Shown here: one piece after another, positions 23,161 through 35,650 of the stretch | Layout of the letters: every line of letters begins with the position of its first letter | Position numbering within the stretch: position 1 is the first letter of the stretch | Notes under the pieces: model-generated | The model's database searches: none | The model's input: only the letters and a program-made list of their open reading frames with translations | What the model was told of the DNA's origin: nothing | Translations under genes and position numbers: made by a program | Assembly (NCBI RefSeq): GCF_047948215.1 | Contig: NC_134457.1 | Coordinates: 89,552,898 to 89,616,897 of the forward strand | Length of the DNA: 64,000 nt | DNA from: Lycorma delicatula | Taxonomy: Eukaryota > Arthropoda > Insecta > Hemiptera > Fulgoridae | Reading direction: 5' to 3'

Positions 23161-26100
23161 AACGACTTTATTGTCAGATTTTTTCTTTCCTTGAAATATT
23201 ACAAAATTTCACACCTTCTTATCGTCCTCGTATATTATCCATTGATAACATTTCGGTGCTCGTTCATCTCTAGGTCCTAGTTTTTCAAATTCTTTCATGG
23301 TCGGATCGGAAATCATTTTTTTCAAAGCTCTATTTCTTATGATCTTTTATTACGTGTTGAATTCTGTACTATATGTTATATATATGTTGCGTACTGTTTT
23401 AATATATTCTATTACAATTAATAAATTAAGCTCGATTTAATCAGCAATTGTAATTATCACATCGTATTTCAATTCCAACTAACAAGCTGAACAGTTTGAA
23501 AATAATTATTCTTCTGTTTGTTTTCCTCACATCTCTTTTTTATTTTTTAAAATGTGTTAACAAGAATTCCTTGTCAATAATTTTCTAAGGAGATATATTT
23601 TCTCCAGACGGATAATTCACAATGATTTAACCATAATCGTCCTTTCTTCTCTGTTTAGTATACTTACTTACTTACGATCTAAATCCATCCAAGTACTAAA
23701 CAGGAATCCTTCGTCTCTTTGTCGTATAATAGTAGTAAAAACATAACTAAGAATATATACTTTTCTTTATGGTTGAAAAAAATTTAACTTTCTTTTTTGT
23801 TATATTTATCTTAACATTGCTAAAATAAGGAATGAATGTCTCATATATTACGCTCTCTGTGCGTACCAAATAAAATTCGGATTACCCGGTAAGATAGAAG
23901 AAAATTAATATGGTAGAAACATTTCTTTAACAAAAAACATTTTTAACGTTTTAATCGAGAATTAAGTGAATAAAATATTGTTTAAATAAATAATTTAAAA
24001 TTAAATACAACAAGAGAATTTTGCTTAACGTTTTTTTTTAGATAAATTTGAAAAATAGAAAATTGCTAAAAAAGACTTTATAAAAAAGTATTAAAATCTT
24101 AAAATTTTAAATACAATTATTTAGTTTTTCAAATTCATTTAATGTTGAGCTTACTCTTGTCTCAGAAGATTTAAATATTACATTTCAAAAATTATATTTG
24201 TTAACTAAAAAAAATGAAGGCTATTAGTAATAATAATGTATAAAACAGAAAATATACTAATAAATTAAATTAAAAAATATAAATTTAAAAACATTCAGTT
24301 TTATGTACACTAAACCTTTGTTTATCCTCATTTTTTAATTTTTAGTTTACTATTTTGAAAAATAATTGCGATAGGTGTATCGTAAAATGTTTTATTATTA
24401 TTATTTTTTTTTACTTTTCCTAATAATTCTTTTATTTGTCAGAGTAGCGTAAATAGTTACGTTGTTGCCTTCTCAAACTGGAGGTTTAAAGCAAAACCGA
24501 AACATAACAAAGTAAAATATATTCATTACATGAATAAGGGACGCAGCTGCCTTAGGGCCTCCATTCAAGAAAGCTGCACTATATCTAGAGACTTCCAGCG
24601 TTTCATACAAATCAAATTGTTTTATACAAAAACTAAGTATCCGAACTTCTCTTATTTCGTTCAGATTAATTTCAAAATTCATTAAATGGTAGTTATATAT
24701 TTTCCAAAAAAAAACAAAAAAATAAAGAGACCCCAAATATTCTGAATTGAAAAAAATCATCTGTCTTGTATACATTTTTTTTAAAAACTTCCAATTTATA
24801 GGTTAGTAATCTCTATTGAAAATTTTTTAATAAAATGTTATATGATTTTTATTCTTTTTTATAAAAAAAAAGAATAAAATGATATAGATTTTATGGTTGA
24901 ACCACAATTGTTTAATTTTTTAATTTTCAACATCTTGATAAATTTTATCATTCCCGAAATTTATTTAAAAATTTAAGAATAAATATCTTTTAAAGGCTCT
25001 TGCAAGTATATTGAGTTATTTAAAACTTATGGTTTAACAAACAACCCGATAATTTATATTCACATTTAACGCGAAACACACCACATTTAAACCCGATAAT
25101 TTAATGCAAATATTAACGCGAAACACAAATTGTCAAGGATGTTAAATGGATTTAGTTTGTTAAAAATTTCAGTTTTACAATTATGATTAAAACTTTATAA
25201 AATTTGCGTTGGCAAAATGATGTAACAGTGCATATTTCTTTTCCTTAAACTGCGTGATTGATCTAATACTTGAACATTTAGTCGTTTTTTGAAAAAAACG
25301 TAGCGTACGGATATACTCATAAATGCAAGCCCATATTCGTGTGCTTGAATGTAAGATTAAGAGATCGCACATTGGAAATAAATTTTGTTATATCTGTATG
25401 AAAATTAAAGTACAAAAACTCAATATTTTGTAACTGCGCGCATCATATTTGACTGCTTCATTACTCAGACAGAAATAATATGTACCTTTTTATCTCGTCG
25501 GGTTCATCTGCTATACCGTATTTTAAATGTGTTTTGTATAGCATCGTAAAACTGTTAACTGTTATATCGTTAAAACGAAGTTATAAACGGAGTGAGAGAA
25601 GAGATGATAAAACTGGATATAAAATAGACAGAGAAAGATGAAAGGATGACTGAGGGACCTAAAATAGGAAACTATAACCGTAGTATAACGTTGCTTTTGG
25701 TCGTTGTAAAACAGTTCTTGAAGTAATATAAATCCTCATTAATTTTTACATTATTCTTGAGCGCGCGATCCTGATGGAACAGCTGCAAACGATAACACCG
25801 CTTCGCTGACTTAACACGTTTACTCATTTTTTTAACAATATTATTTATCAATACTATCGGTTTAATTTATATTTTCTTTAAATTTTCGACAGTTGAAAGA
25901 AACTGTATAAAAAATTACAAATGTTTGTAATCTTTTTTCTTTAATTAGAATTGTTAAACAACTTTTTTTTTGACAATATTGTAAATAGTTATAAGCAATG
26001 TGTCAGAAGAATTGTAAACCTGATAAACCTAAATCTAAATTTATTATTATGTTTTGACAGTGTTATAAATAACGGTAATACATAAATATTCACTATATTA

Positions 26101-26219
26101 CATAATACATAACATAGACACGTATATAAGGATATACTCATGTGTGTTTATATATAGATTAAATGAACACAATTGAAAGTTTGATAAAACATTAACAAAA
26201 TGAACATTACGGACTTCAC
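23161..26219. other. AT-rich DNA, no gene seen
   Basis: No family shared within the window. The reverse frame at 24473-24775 contains a GC-richer scrap (GGGACGCAGCTGCCTTAGGG) of unknown origin. Confidence 0.4.
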
Positions 26220-26470
26220 AAAATTTAACCTTTCCCTCTCCCTCTTTTACCCTCTCCCCTTTTCCTTTTCTGCTTTTCCCCATTTTCATTTTTTTCATAT
26301 TCTCTTTCCCCATTTCCCCCTTTCCTTTCCCGTTCCATTTCCTTCCTCCGTTATATTCCCCTCATTGCTCTTCCCCCTTACTCTTTCCCTTTCCCCCATT
26401 TTCCCTTTTTTCTTTTTCCATTTTCCCATTCCTCCCTTTTACTTTTTAGATTTCTCCCTTTTTCCTCGCG
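26220..26470. repeat. Polypyrimidine tract of about 240 bases
   Basis: The + strand is almost entirely C and T in irregular CCCTTT/TTCCC words with scattered A. It is followed by CGCGCGTAAATCGGTCCAGT, which resembles the tail of a dispersed element. The 91-codon open frame over it (Phe/Pro/Leu/Ser) is a by-product of the composition. Confidence 0.8.
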
Positions 26471-26879
26471 CGTAAATCGGTCCAGTAGTTTTTTATTCTA
26501 TAGCGGACACACATATCGGAAACATTGAAATGGAATCGTAAAATATTTAGTACAGCGTGTGTTGCTTTTATGTCCAATAGATAGCACTGTTTTTTAAAAA
26601 AAAACATATTTTTACATGTCATAGGTGTGGCATCTTAGGAACATAAATAATAGGTATGTAAAAACACGCGCCTATTCGAATGCAACGTTGTGTCAAAGTT
26701 TCAAAGCAATCGGTGAAGAATTTTCGGAGATTTAAGATTTTTAGCAAACGATCATTTACATTTTTATATATTTATATATATAGTAGTAATAAAATATGGA
26801 AACACGTTAATAACTTTTTACGGTTAAAAATATAAAAATAAAATTTAGCAAATACTTCCACGTCGAAACGATTTATTTT
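26471..26879. repeat. Dispersed-repeat tail
   Basis: AAATCGGTCCAGTAGTTTTT, TAGCGGACACACATATCGG, then GTTTCAAAGCAATCGGTGAAG and TTTCGGAGATTTAAGATTTTT followed by an AT run. Similar wording (AAATCGGTTCAGTAGTTCTGG) occurs near 20857. This looks like the 3' region of an abundant retroelement, but no protein is encoded. Confidence 0.4.
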
Positions 26880-27365
26880 TTCGGTATGAAACTATCACTC
26901 CCCAAGAACCCCACGGGGCCTTTATGGGAACAATTTAATTTTTAAATGAAAGAAGCGTAGGGTTCTGACACATAATATTTAAAGAGGATTAAAAAACAAA
27001 ACTTTTTACCTAAACAAAAAACAAGATACTACAATTCTAACCAAAATGGCGACCATGTAATATTTTTCACAGTTGGTTTCTAAGGTGGACTATGTTTTAC
27101 CTCAAATAAGGATCTCATATCAAAAAATATATCAATTGAAGTAGGAGAATTAGTTAAATTTCATTTATTTTTTAGTGTTTCACTACTGAACAGTTATTTA
27201 TAAGGCACAGCAGACTACTTATGAAATTAGCTATGAAACATATTAAATCGCTACCGTTTGGGTTGAGTTGTAGTCTAAATTTTTTCTTTTTTTTTCAGTG
27301 CCCTTTAAATCAACTTAAAACTGTTGAGTTTCCCCCGATGGGGACCTTCTGGGTGCTTGGGGTAT
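26880..27365. mobile_element. Foldback element, family E copy 2
   Basis: Left arm: CTCCCCAAGAACCCCACGGG, GGGTTCTGACACATAATATTT, AAACAAAAC, then AACCAAAATGGCGACCATG. Right arm in reverse: CTACCGTTTGGGTTGAG, TTTTTTTTTCAGTGCCCTTTAAA, GATGGGGACCTTCTGGGTGC and TTGGGGT. Arms of roughly 150 bases pair imperfectly and enclose about 170 bases. No coding frame. Confidence 0.6.
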
Positions 27366-29744
27366 GATGATCTCGTATAAAGAAATAATATTTCGAGATT
27401 TTAGCATTTAAATTTAATTTTCTTGCGTTAACGAATAAATCTTATTTAAAGGCTGCCTCACACTTTATTAATATTATTACAATTATATGTGCATTATGTT
27501 TTTATATTTTTGTTAAATAGTCATGATAAATACGTGCTTGTAAATGGATTGCACAATTAGATAAACCCGATAAATATAACAAACTTAAATATCTATCATT
27601 GCTTGATATTATTACGAGCAATAATTCAAAACGATTTTATGTATATGAAGGATTTTTTAGGTTTAAAATTACCTAAATACGAGTTAAATGAAAAACCTTG
27701 TTTTACAATTAAGTTTTTTCCTTTATCTAATTTGTTTGTATTATAATGAAAAATTTATTAAAGCGAAATTACGTAATCCCAATTTTTTCTTACGGATAAG
27801 ATACATTGATCTGATAGTAAATTTTTCAAAATGAAGACACAAAATAAGACAACTATTTACTGTTATTACCAATCCGTAAAATACTACTAGACCAGACTTT
27901 TTTTGATATTTATGAATATCTGTGTTGTTTATAAGTTTTGAAATACAAATAAAAAGCTATATAATAAAAACTATTGAAATAAATGAGAAATTATATGATT
28001 ATTTATAATTTAAACGTAGATGACTATTTTGATTGTTAAATAATCATCATCAGTAGACACTACAGTTGTTGGGAGCAATCCCAGCAAAGGGCTAATTTTA
28101 ACTGTAAAACTCCAGAAAACAATTACAATTAAGATAATAGTAATTTAGGATATGTCGACAAAACTTAAATGAAGAATTGGAACCGTAAAAAGCAGCGTTT
28201 TGTTGATTACAAATATAAAAGACAAGAGAAGTGGCATTTATTCCAGTATTAACTGGAAACTACTCGCAAAATTCGTTTATCAGGAGTGATAGTTTTAATA
28301 AACAGGATTTTGATAGTTTGGAAACTTACTTTATAAATAGTAAACCAAAACCTTCATTGAGTAATTATAAAATTGTAGGAGATCAGTCAATATCCAACAG
28401 CCTTTTTGAATTTTAAATTTGTAAAAAAAAACGTTTTTCTGAAATTTTTTTTTAATAAGAACATTAAACTGTTCTTGTTCATACTCTTTAAATTTTTGAT
28501 CCTGCGGAGATATTTGATTTATGTTAAGATTCATGCCATTTTTGCCTTTCTTTAAATAAGTTTTTTTTATCTTACTTATAAAATAAAAGTGCAAATCGTG
28601 GAGACTAGTTTAGGGAAGAAATTTAAATAGTTTAGATTTTTCAAATTAAATTTACGCTTTCTGTTAAGTTTGTCTAGCATGACAAGTGTATTTGTAATTT
28701 TTTATTATTCTTTTTTGTAAAACCCCTGAAAAAATAATTTCCAGATTTCTTTCAATATTCGATAAAATTTTATTTTTGACTAATTCTTCAATATAATAAG
28801 GATAGTATTTATTAGTTTAGTTTTCTTTTTCTAATTGCTCTTTTATTATTAAAATTCTGTTATATAGTTTGATGTCAAACTCTTTATTAAAAACAAAAAA
28901 GGTTCTAATAAAACTTGGAATTTTTTTTTAAATGTCGTTTGGATCGACGGTTTGAAACGATTTTGTGCCTTGATTTTCTTCGATTTTATCTCTTTTACTT
29001 ATTAAATAAGTAATATCAGTTTCGTACATAGTCTCTATACCTTTTTGAAATGATGATGAGAGATGAATTGCTTGTTTAGAACCAACCTATAGCGGTTGAT
29101 TTTATTGTTCACTTAAATGTAAAAACTAACATCTGATCTACTACTGAACGTAATGTTTGAAACGATCATCCTTGTTTATAGAGAATTACATTTTCTGCAA
29201 AGGTTCAAGAAATAGTAAAACTTTTAGAAATTTTTCTCATTTTTTTTTTTTAAACTGAATCCTTACTAATAAGCAGATTTTTATTTTTATTTTTTTTACA
29301 ATTGCTGAACCCAGTATTATCTATAAAAAGCTGAAAATGTTAATTTCTAATAGTTGTACAACTTCGCTGTAAGTTTATGCATTGTATCAATTAATATAAT
29401 GCTGGCTGTTTTGAAATAGACATTTCAGCATATTTTATTATTAGTCATAAATATTAGTTTCACTTTTATTACTGTTATTGGTAATTTCATGCTGTCATAT
29501 TAAGTAATGTATATGTAATATACATTACATATTTTTTTCCGTCACTTCGTAATCATATTATTGTTTATCATTATTGCTAATATTTTATCAGACACATCAT
29601 ATTTACTAAGGTCATTACTAATACAGAAAAGATAACGGGTTATGTTTCTTTATTAAAATGGAACGGGTTTTTTTAATCGAGTTTAACTAGTATAGTCATA
29701 ATAAGAAATAACGTTTTTTTAAGAGTTCTGTAGTATGCATGACT
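27366..29744. other. AT-rich DNA, one odd open frame
   Basis: The frame at 28231-28416, beginning with GTG (AFIPVLTGNYSQNSFIRS to SNSLFEF), has a protein-like composition rich in Ser, Asn and Phe, but no motif, no good splice sites and no homologue I know. A small palindrome, TAATGTATAT-GTA-ATATACATTA, lies near 29505-29527. Confidence 0.3.
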
Positions 29745-30522
29745 TATACAGAATGCTCCACGAAGAAACGGAGAAACTTTCAGGATATGTTTTTTGGCAA
29801 AGCAGGGCGACATTAAATTCGCCTTGTATCGTGCCTGGGCTATGATGAATATGCTGAATCACACGATGTTCATCGTTAACACGATGATTTACTAGGCGTT
29901 CAACAGAAAACGAACACGTTGGAAATTATACTTTTATTCTTAAACGATGATACACTGAAGAATGTTTAAAAAGAATGCTTAAAAAAGAATATTTATTAGG
30001 TACAGAAAGAATATTACGATTTTGTGTCTATTTTCGTCTGTTTTCTTTAATAAAAAACTGATTTTTAAAAACCTTTTACTTTTTATTGACTGTATTTACA
30101 TTAATTTTTTCATGATTAAATTCTTTACAAATGTGGTTACTAAATCTTCCACATTTATTAGTCATTTAACAAAGCTATATTGTACTACAAACCTAACAAA
30201 AAATTGATTTACGACACCGAATTTTGTGTTTTAGGTCAGATATCTCAAAGACTACTGAGTTACAGTTCTGGGTCTTCAGTTCCTATTTCCCAGCTCAAAT
30301 TACATAAGATATCACCAACTTCACTCCTTCATTTGGGTCCAGAGAGTTACAGTAGAGCTTCTTTTTATTAGAAGAACTGAAATCCGGGCGAAATTTTTCG
30401 ATAGCCGTAAGTCGAAAATAAAGCGTTTCCAGTTCTATTTTTATATGAACTATTTTCATTATTTTCAACAGTAGAACGTGTTCTGAAAGGATCTCCGTTT
30501 CTTCGTGACCGTTTACGTAACT
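29745..30522. mobile_element. Inverted-repeat DNA element without transposase
   Basis: The left end TATACAGAATGCTCCACGAA, GAAACGGAG and CTTTCAGGA (29745-29790) is mirrored by TTCTGAAAGGATCTCCG and TTTCTTCGTG (30481-30507). CACGAAGAAACGGAG is exact at 29759-29773 and reversed at 30493-30507. TA precedes the left end. The inner part includes GGGTCTTCAGTTCCTATTTC and CCGGGCGAAATTTTTCGATAG, and no transposase motif. Confidence 0.6.
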
Positions 30523-31686
30523 GTTACACGACTAAAAATGTCATCTGAATCCAATTTTTTAACCAGATTTATAGAAAAGACTGCTTTCTTCCTGATTTAA
30601 TGAGGGCTAAATGGAAAACAAAATTTATCGAATATTTTTCTATATACAAACAGGAAATTTTTTATTAAGTTTCTAAACTAAATATTTTCATCGAATAACA
30701 GTTTTTCATAACAAATATTAGGTCTAGACCTAGTTTAGAATATCAAAATGTTTATTATTTTGACTATAAAGTTAATATCAGAAAACCGAAAGATATATAC
30801 GAGTAGTTTCTGTAGGAATTTAAAGAAAAAGTAAAATGTATGTTTTTTTAAATACTAATATTAAATTAATTGATGTTTCCTATATAGGTTCTTAAATTGA
30901 CGTGCAAAAGAGGTTACAATTCACAGGTGCCGTTAGAGTAACAATACGGTGAAAGTATTGACTAAATATAACGGAACACATACACGCCACTTTATCTTTC
31001 TATATCCATTAATATTAAAAAAATCAATTTTCAGTGAATAAAATTGAAAAGAAAAACGTTTAGAACATTGTTCTTCATTGTACTTAATAAAAAACGTTCA
31101 ATGTTTTGTAATATAAAATCAGTAAAATTTGAATAATTAAAATCCAATAGAATAATTTATATTAACAAATATAAAACCTAAAATATTTTGTGTTTATATT
31201 TCTTTTTAAATATTGAAAATTGATAGGTCTATTTTATTGGTTATTAAACCGGTAAAAATTTATTTTTTTTTAATAATGTTTAATTATATTATTTAAAAAT
31301 GCATCGGCAGAGCAATATTGTTTCTATAAAAACAAATCTTTTTATTATATTTCAAATAAAATGGTGTGGACATTTTTTAAATGTTCGATAATTTATAAAA
31401 AAAATAACAACGGAAGCATAAAAAGTCCTTTCTCGTTGAATTTTTTTTTACAGTATTATGTAGTATAGTGAACAGCTATCATCTACATACAGTTTTATAG
31501 TTTTTTTTTGTAAACTTATTTTTTAATAATTTTCAACTCACATCCTCAATTTTTCTCGATTCTGAATATATATTTTTTTCTCGTGGTTCTTTCTCTTAAT
31601 GATGTTTGTAAGTATCTTACTTCCCCTTATTCTGTTTCTTCTCTACTTCCTTCTGTTTTCTCCTTTACACTTTCTTCATAGGATAT
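30523..31686. other. AT-rich DNA, no gene seen
   Basis: No repeat family shared within the window and no plausible coding frame. Confidence 0.4.
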
Positions 31687-31892
31687 ATACCAGGTCTGTT
31701 CAAAAAAGCCGAACTATTTTAATTACACGCCAACGGAGATATTTAGTCACGTGCAGTTGGCAGCATTGTGTTCCGCATAACCTCCTCTGTCCTTGGATTG
31801 TTGATATCTCGTTTGGTTTTTGTGTTATTGTTATTTGAGATCAACGTGTTTAAAGTGTTAGTAGCGATTTTTGTAATGTGCGATTTTTTGAT
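31687..31892 (+). mobile_element. Probable 5' end and leader of a mariner
   Basis: Begins TATACCAGGTCTGTTCAAAA then AAGCCGAACTATTTTAATT, which resembles a transposon end beside a TA. It continues through GCAGTTGGCAGCATTGTG to GATTTTTGTAATGTGCGATT, where a mariner start codon would be expected. It then runs directly into transposase sequence on the opposite strand. The identification rests on layout and on my memory of such leaders. Confidence 0.4.
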
Positions 31893-32395
31893 GATTGAAC
31901 TTTTGTTTCGATGTCGTAGTCGTAAACCAAGCTTTCGCCTCCCGTTACGATCCTTCGCGTGAATGTTTCATCGTCATTGGCTTGTTCAAGAGGTTGCCGA
32001 CAAACGTGTCCACTCGATGTTCTTTCTGCTGTTTGGTCATCAAACGAGGAACAAACTTTGCTGCAGCTCGATGCATGTTAAATTTTTCAGTCAAAATGTC
32101 ATGGCATGATCCGATCGAGATCCTAACCCTTTCTGAAAGTTCTCTGACAGTCATCGGCGATTTGCACGCACCAGCAGATCATTGATTTTGCTGAAAGTGT
32201 GTGTCATCAGTTGAAGTCAAAGGCCTTCTTGGTCGAGGGTCATCTTCAATTGATTGGGCCGCTTTTAAATAATGAAAATCATTCGCAGCATTGCGTACGA
32301 CCCAGAGCATCATCTTCGTAAGTTTGTTTCAAAACTTCAAAAGTTTCTATGAAAGTTTTCCCCAAACTTTTACGTTGTATTGTAGCATTCGAAAA
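31893..32395 (-). pseudogene. N-terminal half of a mariner transposase, inverted relative to its leader
   Basis: On the minus strand the blocks run: SLGKTFIETFEVLKQTYEDD (about 32320-32375), SIEDDPRPRRPLTS (about 32215-32260), then MTVRELSERVRISIGSCHDI (from 32154), LTEKFNMHRAAAKFVPRL and LMTKQQKEHRVD. A one-base frame change follows, then DDETFTRRIVTGGESLVYDY and DIETKVQSS. The family normally has TGDETW-x-YGYD here, so the first catalytic Asp is Gly. Sequence stops matching after QSS, so the second half, with the other two catalytic Asp residues, is missing. Stops and frameshifts also interrupt it. This subfamily resembles the SETMAR-type mariners. Confidence 0.8.
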
Positions 32396-33376
32396 ACGGA
32401 ACTACCTTCTCAAGTCTTCTTGGAAGCCTATATTGTTGGGCGTAATCCTACTCTATTTTACTTTACATCTAGAGCGATTGTCAGTGGTTACTATTTCCTG
32501 TCTATGGCCATCAGATATGAGATTGCAAACTGTGGATGTAATCTCTAGTCCCCTAGCCTAAATCTGTTCACCTCTGAGATTTGTTACCCGAACCTTCTAT
32601 GGAGTTACTCGGATTATTAGTGACTGATAATCCAACGGCACGGGTTGTTCTACAAGTAGTGCAAGTTATGGTTAAGGACTGCAGCTGGAGTGAGAACTAA
32701 AAGAATTCTTGTTTTATGAGATACAGAAGTTGAGCGCCCTTACATTTTCCGTAGCAAAAGTTCCACCCGGTAGAATCCCAAGGCCCTCAAGAGAAAGATT
32801 ATTTCTATTCTCAGATGGCTATTTTTATTCATATTTTCCCATGAAATAAATTATTACATTATATATTTGAGTGTATAAATACGAAACTGTTGATCAATAC
32901 TGTTTCAATTCTGGGAAAAAATATTCATAAATTCTCGAGATAGGATTTATGCTCAAAATCTGAAAGGAATCTTTTCCAGAAAATTTGTTCTTCCAAAAGG
33001 AATTTTCTTGGGTTTAGAAGTACTCTCGCGTTTTCCATCAAGTTTCACGATCCGTTTACATCATTTAAATTAGATCGAGTTGGTCTTCTTTTTATGTTAA
33101 TCATTTTTTTTCCTTTTCATTTTTACCTTTTTCTTGATTATATTCTGTGGGATTTGGCTAGATATCCGTTGGATTCGATGTTAAAGTTCTACTAAGATTG
33201 AAATTAGTATGGTTTGATTAAATTTGGATCTGTCATTCGACTTATTTGGGAATTACTTTCTATTTGGTCAGTGTATAAATATCGTGTATTAGCATCGTGA
33301 AGCTAAAATGCTTATTGGACAATCTGACCTAATAAATACTTATCCGTAAATAAGATTTATTTATTTACTTTTTAAA

Positions 33377-33378
<2 letters not shown>

Positions 33379-33456
<78 letters not shown>

Positions 33457-33463
33457 CGCGCGC
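33379..33463. repeat. Compound (TC)n(TG)n(CG)n microsatellite
   Basis: About 20 TC units, then about 14 TG units, then about 8 CG units, without interruption. Confidence 0.95.
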
Positions 33464-34144
33464 TTTTCAATTCAATATTACACAAATGATTATGTCTTCT
33501 AAAAGAACATTAAGTTATGATTTACTTTTGTTAGTTATTGGTTTCAGTTTATATTGATATCAATCTGAAACATTAAAAGACAATTAGAAAGTGTCAAATT
33601 CAAAATCATCTACTTACTGCATTCTTATCTAGAAATTTTAACAATGAAGTGTATAGCGTCATAAAATTAACACTAACGTGACAACCATTTTTATCCTGAC
33701 ATATGTTGTCATTATTTCTACATTTGTTAATTTTATTTTGTTATTAGAATATTTACAAGTATGTATGTTTTTTGTAGGATAAGGAATGTTGAAAGCTAAC
33801 CAAATAAAAAAAATTACAGAAATATTTAAAACTTTTTTAAATTGAAATATTTATTTCTCAAATTGCTTGTAATTAAAGCTACGCTAGTAAATTGAATCTA
33901 ATTTAACAAAACAGAAGAAATTACATTTGCTGCCTTGTATTTAGTGCTATTATTAAAATATTACGTCAGCAGTTCAGATCTTTGCATACGATACATTTTA
34001 TCTGTTCTCTACTAATATTTTCCTGTTGGTTAAAAAGTTGTTTTACTGTTCAGCTATAGATTACTAGAAAGTGTGAATTTTTTCCAGTGTTATCCGTAAA
34101 TGACGGTAAATATATAAAAATATTCAGAGGTGATTGTGGACGGT

Positions 34145-34173
34145 AAGGGTCAACAGTGAGACTGTTGACCCTT
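34145..34173. repeat. Perfect hairpin, loop of 3
   Basis: AAGGGTCAACAGT (34145-34157), loop GAG, then the exact reverse complement (34161-34173). Confidence 0.9.
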
Positions 34174-34935
34174 TGTAATCGTCTCTTCCAAAGAAATCCC
34201 TCTTTGTCATGTCACAATCGTAAAGCATAGATTAAGATCAGATGAACTAAACCAGTATAACCTTCGTGGAATATTATTCCAATTTAATGTTAATCCGAAA
34301 AAAAAAATAGTATTTTTCATCAATGGAATTTTTTCTCCTTATACCAAAATTTATTTGTAATATAACATCTATATGGTATTTTAATCTCTAAAATCCAGTT
34401 CTTTAAAATGTTTGACATTGAATATCTAAAATTTCATTAATAAATTTACTTTTCATATTTGATAATATAATTTTTTTGCCATATTTGTTTTATATTAAAA
34501 AAAGGTTTTTAAGCAAATTTTCAATAAAATAATAATTAAAATGTTCTCTCCACGTACAAATTTATTTATATGCAATTTAAGATATTTATTGTGGAAAATA
34601 TTGCGTAATTAGTGATTTTTAAATTAAAATGAGCTTGTGTCATTAATATATATATTTTTCCTCCATTCTTTAGAATTACACGGTGTTTTATTGCTATTTA
34701 GTACTAGGTGTGTCTTTGGTTATTACACGTGTATGTTATTTAAATGAGTAGTCATTTGTAATACAGATATAATAGAAGAGCAAATTTAAAAAAAAAATCC
34801 TGATGTGCATGCTGGTATATACATATAATCTAAATAAGTATTAAGTTAAATGATCACTTCAATAAATAGGTCTGTCATCTAAATTAACAGTAACTTCGAA
34901 TGATAAACCTAGTCCTACACAAAATTATTCTAGGA

Positions 34936-35420
34936 TTATACAGAGTGTACAAAAAATAATATCGGAAGATTTAAAGGTATTTAATATTTAAAGAAATATA
35001 TCATTAAGTAAAGACTTAATGAAATGATTTACATTAATGAATTACAAATAAATTGAAAGAGTAACTCTTACAGTTTTTCCCTATAAGTGTTGAGTGTGTG
35101 CTGCATCCTTCGTCACACGGGACACATCCAACCGATGGCAGACTTCGTCCAATTCTTTAACCAACTGTCTGGAGTAATGGAAGCGACAGCTGCTTCAATC
35201 CTGTGTTTTAAATAGAATAGTTCAGTAGGTAACGGAGGCATATACACAAGATCCTTTGTAAAACTCCAAGGGAAAAATCACATGGTGCCAGATCGGGTGA
35301 CCTTGGAGGCCACCGAAAAAATTTCCGTCATTTGATCCGTGCCAATTTATCCAGAGGTTGGGGATAACGTCATTCCAACGATACCGTACAGAGTTCTACC
35401 AGTGAGGAGACGCACCATCT
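34936..35420 (-). pseudogene. C-terminal fragment of a Tc1/mariner-superfamily transposase
   Basis: On the minus strand: WPPRSPDLAPCDF (about 35270-35312), with the Asp pair of the third catalytic block, then KDLVYMPPLPTELFYLKH and RIEAAVASITPDSWLKN. After a frameshift come ELDEVCHRLDVSRVTKD and HTQHL with a stop at 35081-35083. The order matches the tail of the transposase family found intact in many insect genomes. The downstream end TATACAGAGTGTACAAAAAA near 34936 may be the terminal repeat. The N-terminal two-thirds are absent; at 35420 the sequence passes into the unrelated GC-richer block with tandem stem-loops. Confidence 0.7.
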
Positions 35421-35439
35421 TGTTGTCGAATAGAATTCT

Positions 35440-35650
35440 CTGATCCATCTTGAAGTTGAGGAAAGAGCCCGTACGTAGCATATATAAAAAACAGAAACTG
35501 GGGGCCACCAATGCCATGCAGTATATTCGGGACCCAACTGCCGCTGAGGGAAAGCCCGGTCGGACTTCAATGGACGACCCGCAACTCCCCGACTTCACCG
35601 GAGACCAGCTTCTGGACCCAACAACTCTTCTCGGAGCGAACGCAAAAAAC
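35440..35650 (+). other. GC-rich block with an open frame, unidentified
   Basis: An open frame from 35450 (TTG) to a TAA at 35732-35734 covers this block and part of the tandem units that follow. It includes LGATNAMQYIRDPTAAEGK and TSMDDPQLPDFTGDQLLD. Base composition is clearly unlike the AT-rich flanks. The frame passes straight through the stem-loop units, so either it is non-coding or it is an accidental frame in a GC-rich repeat. I recognise no protein family. Confidence 0.3.

Larger units (their letters stand above)
32396..34935. other. Non-coding DNA with a compound microsatellite and one hairpin
   Basis: Contains the CT/GT/GC array (33379-33463) and a perfect hairpin at 34145-34173. 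The 32400-32800 part is less AT-rich and may be further transposon debris, but no protein block is readable. Confidence 0.4.

Noticed and set aside
26200..26475. 91-codon frame rich in Phe, Pro, Leu and Ser (and its reverse, rich in Lys, Gly, Glu)
   Set aside because: Both are direct products of the polypyrimidine tract.
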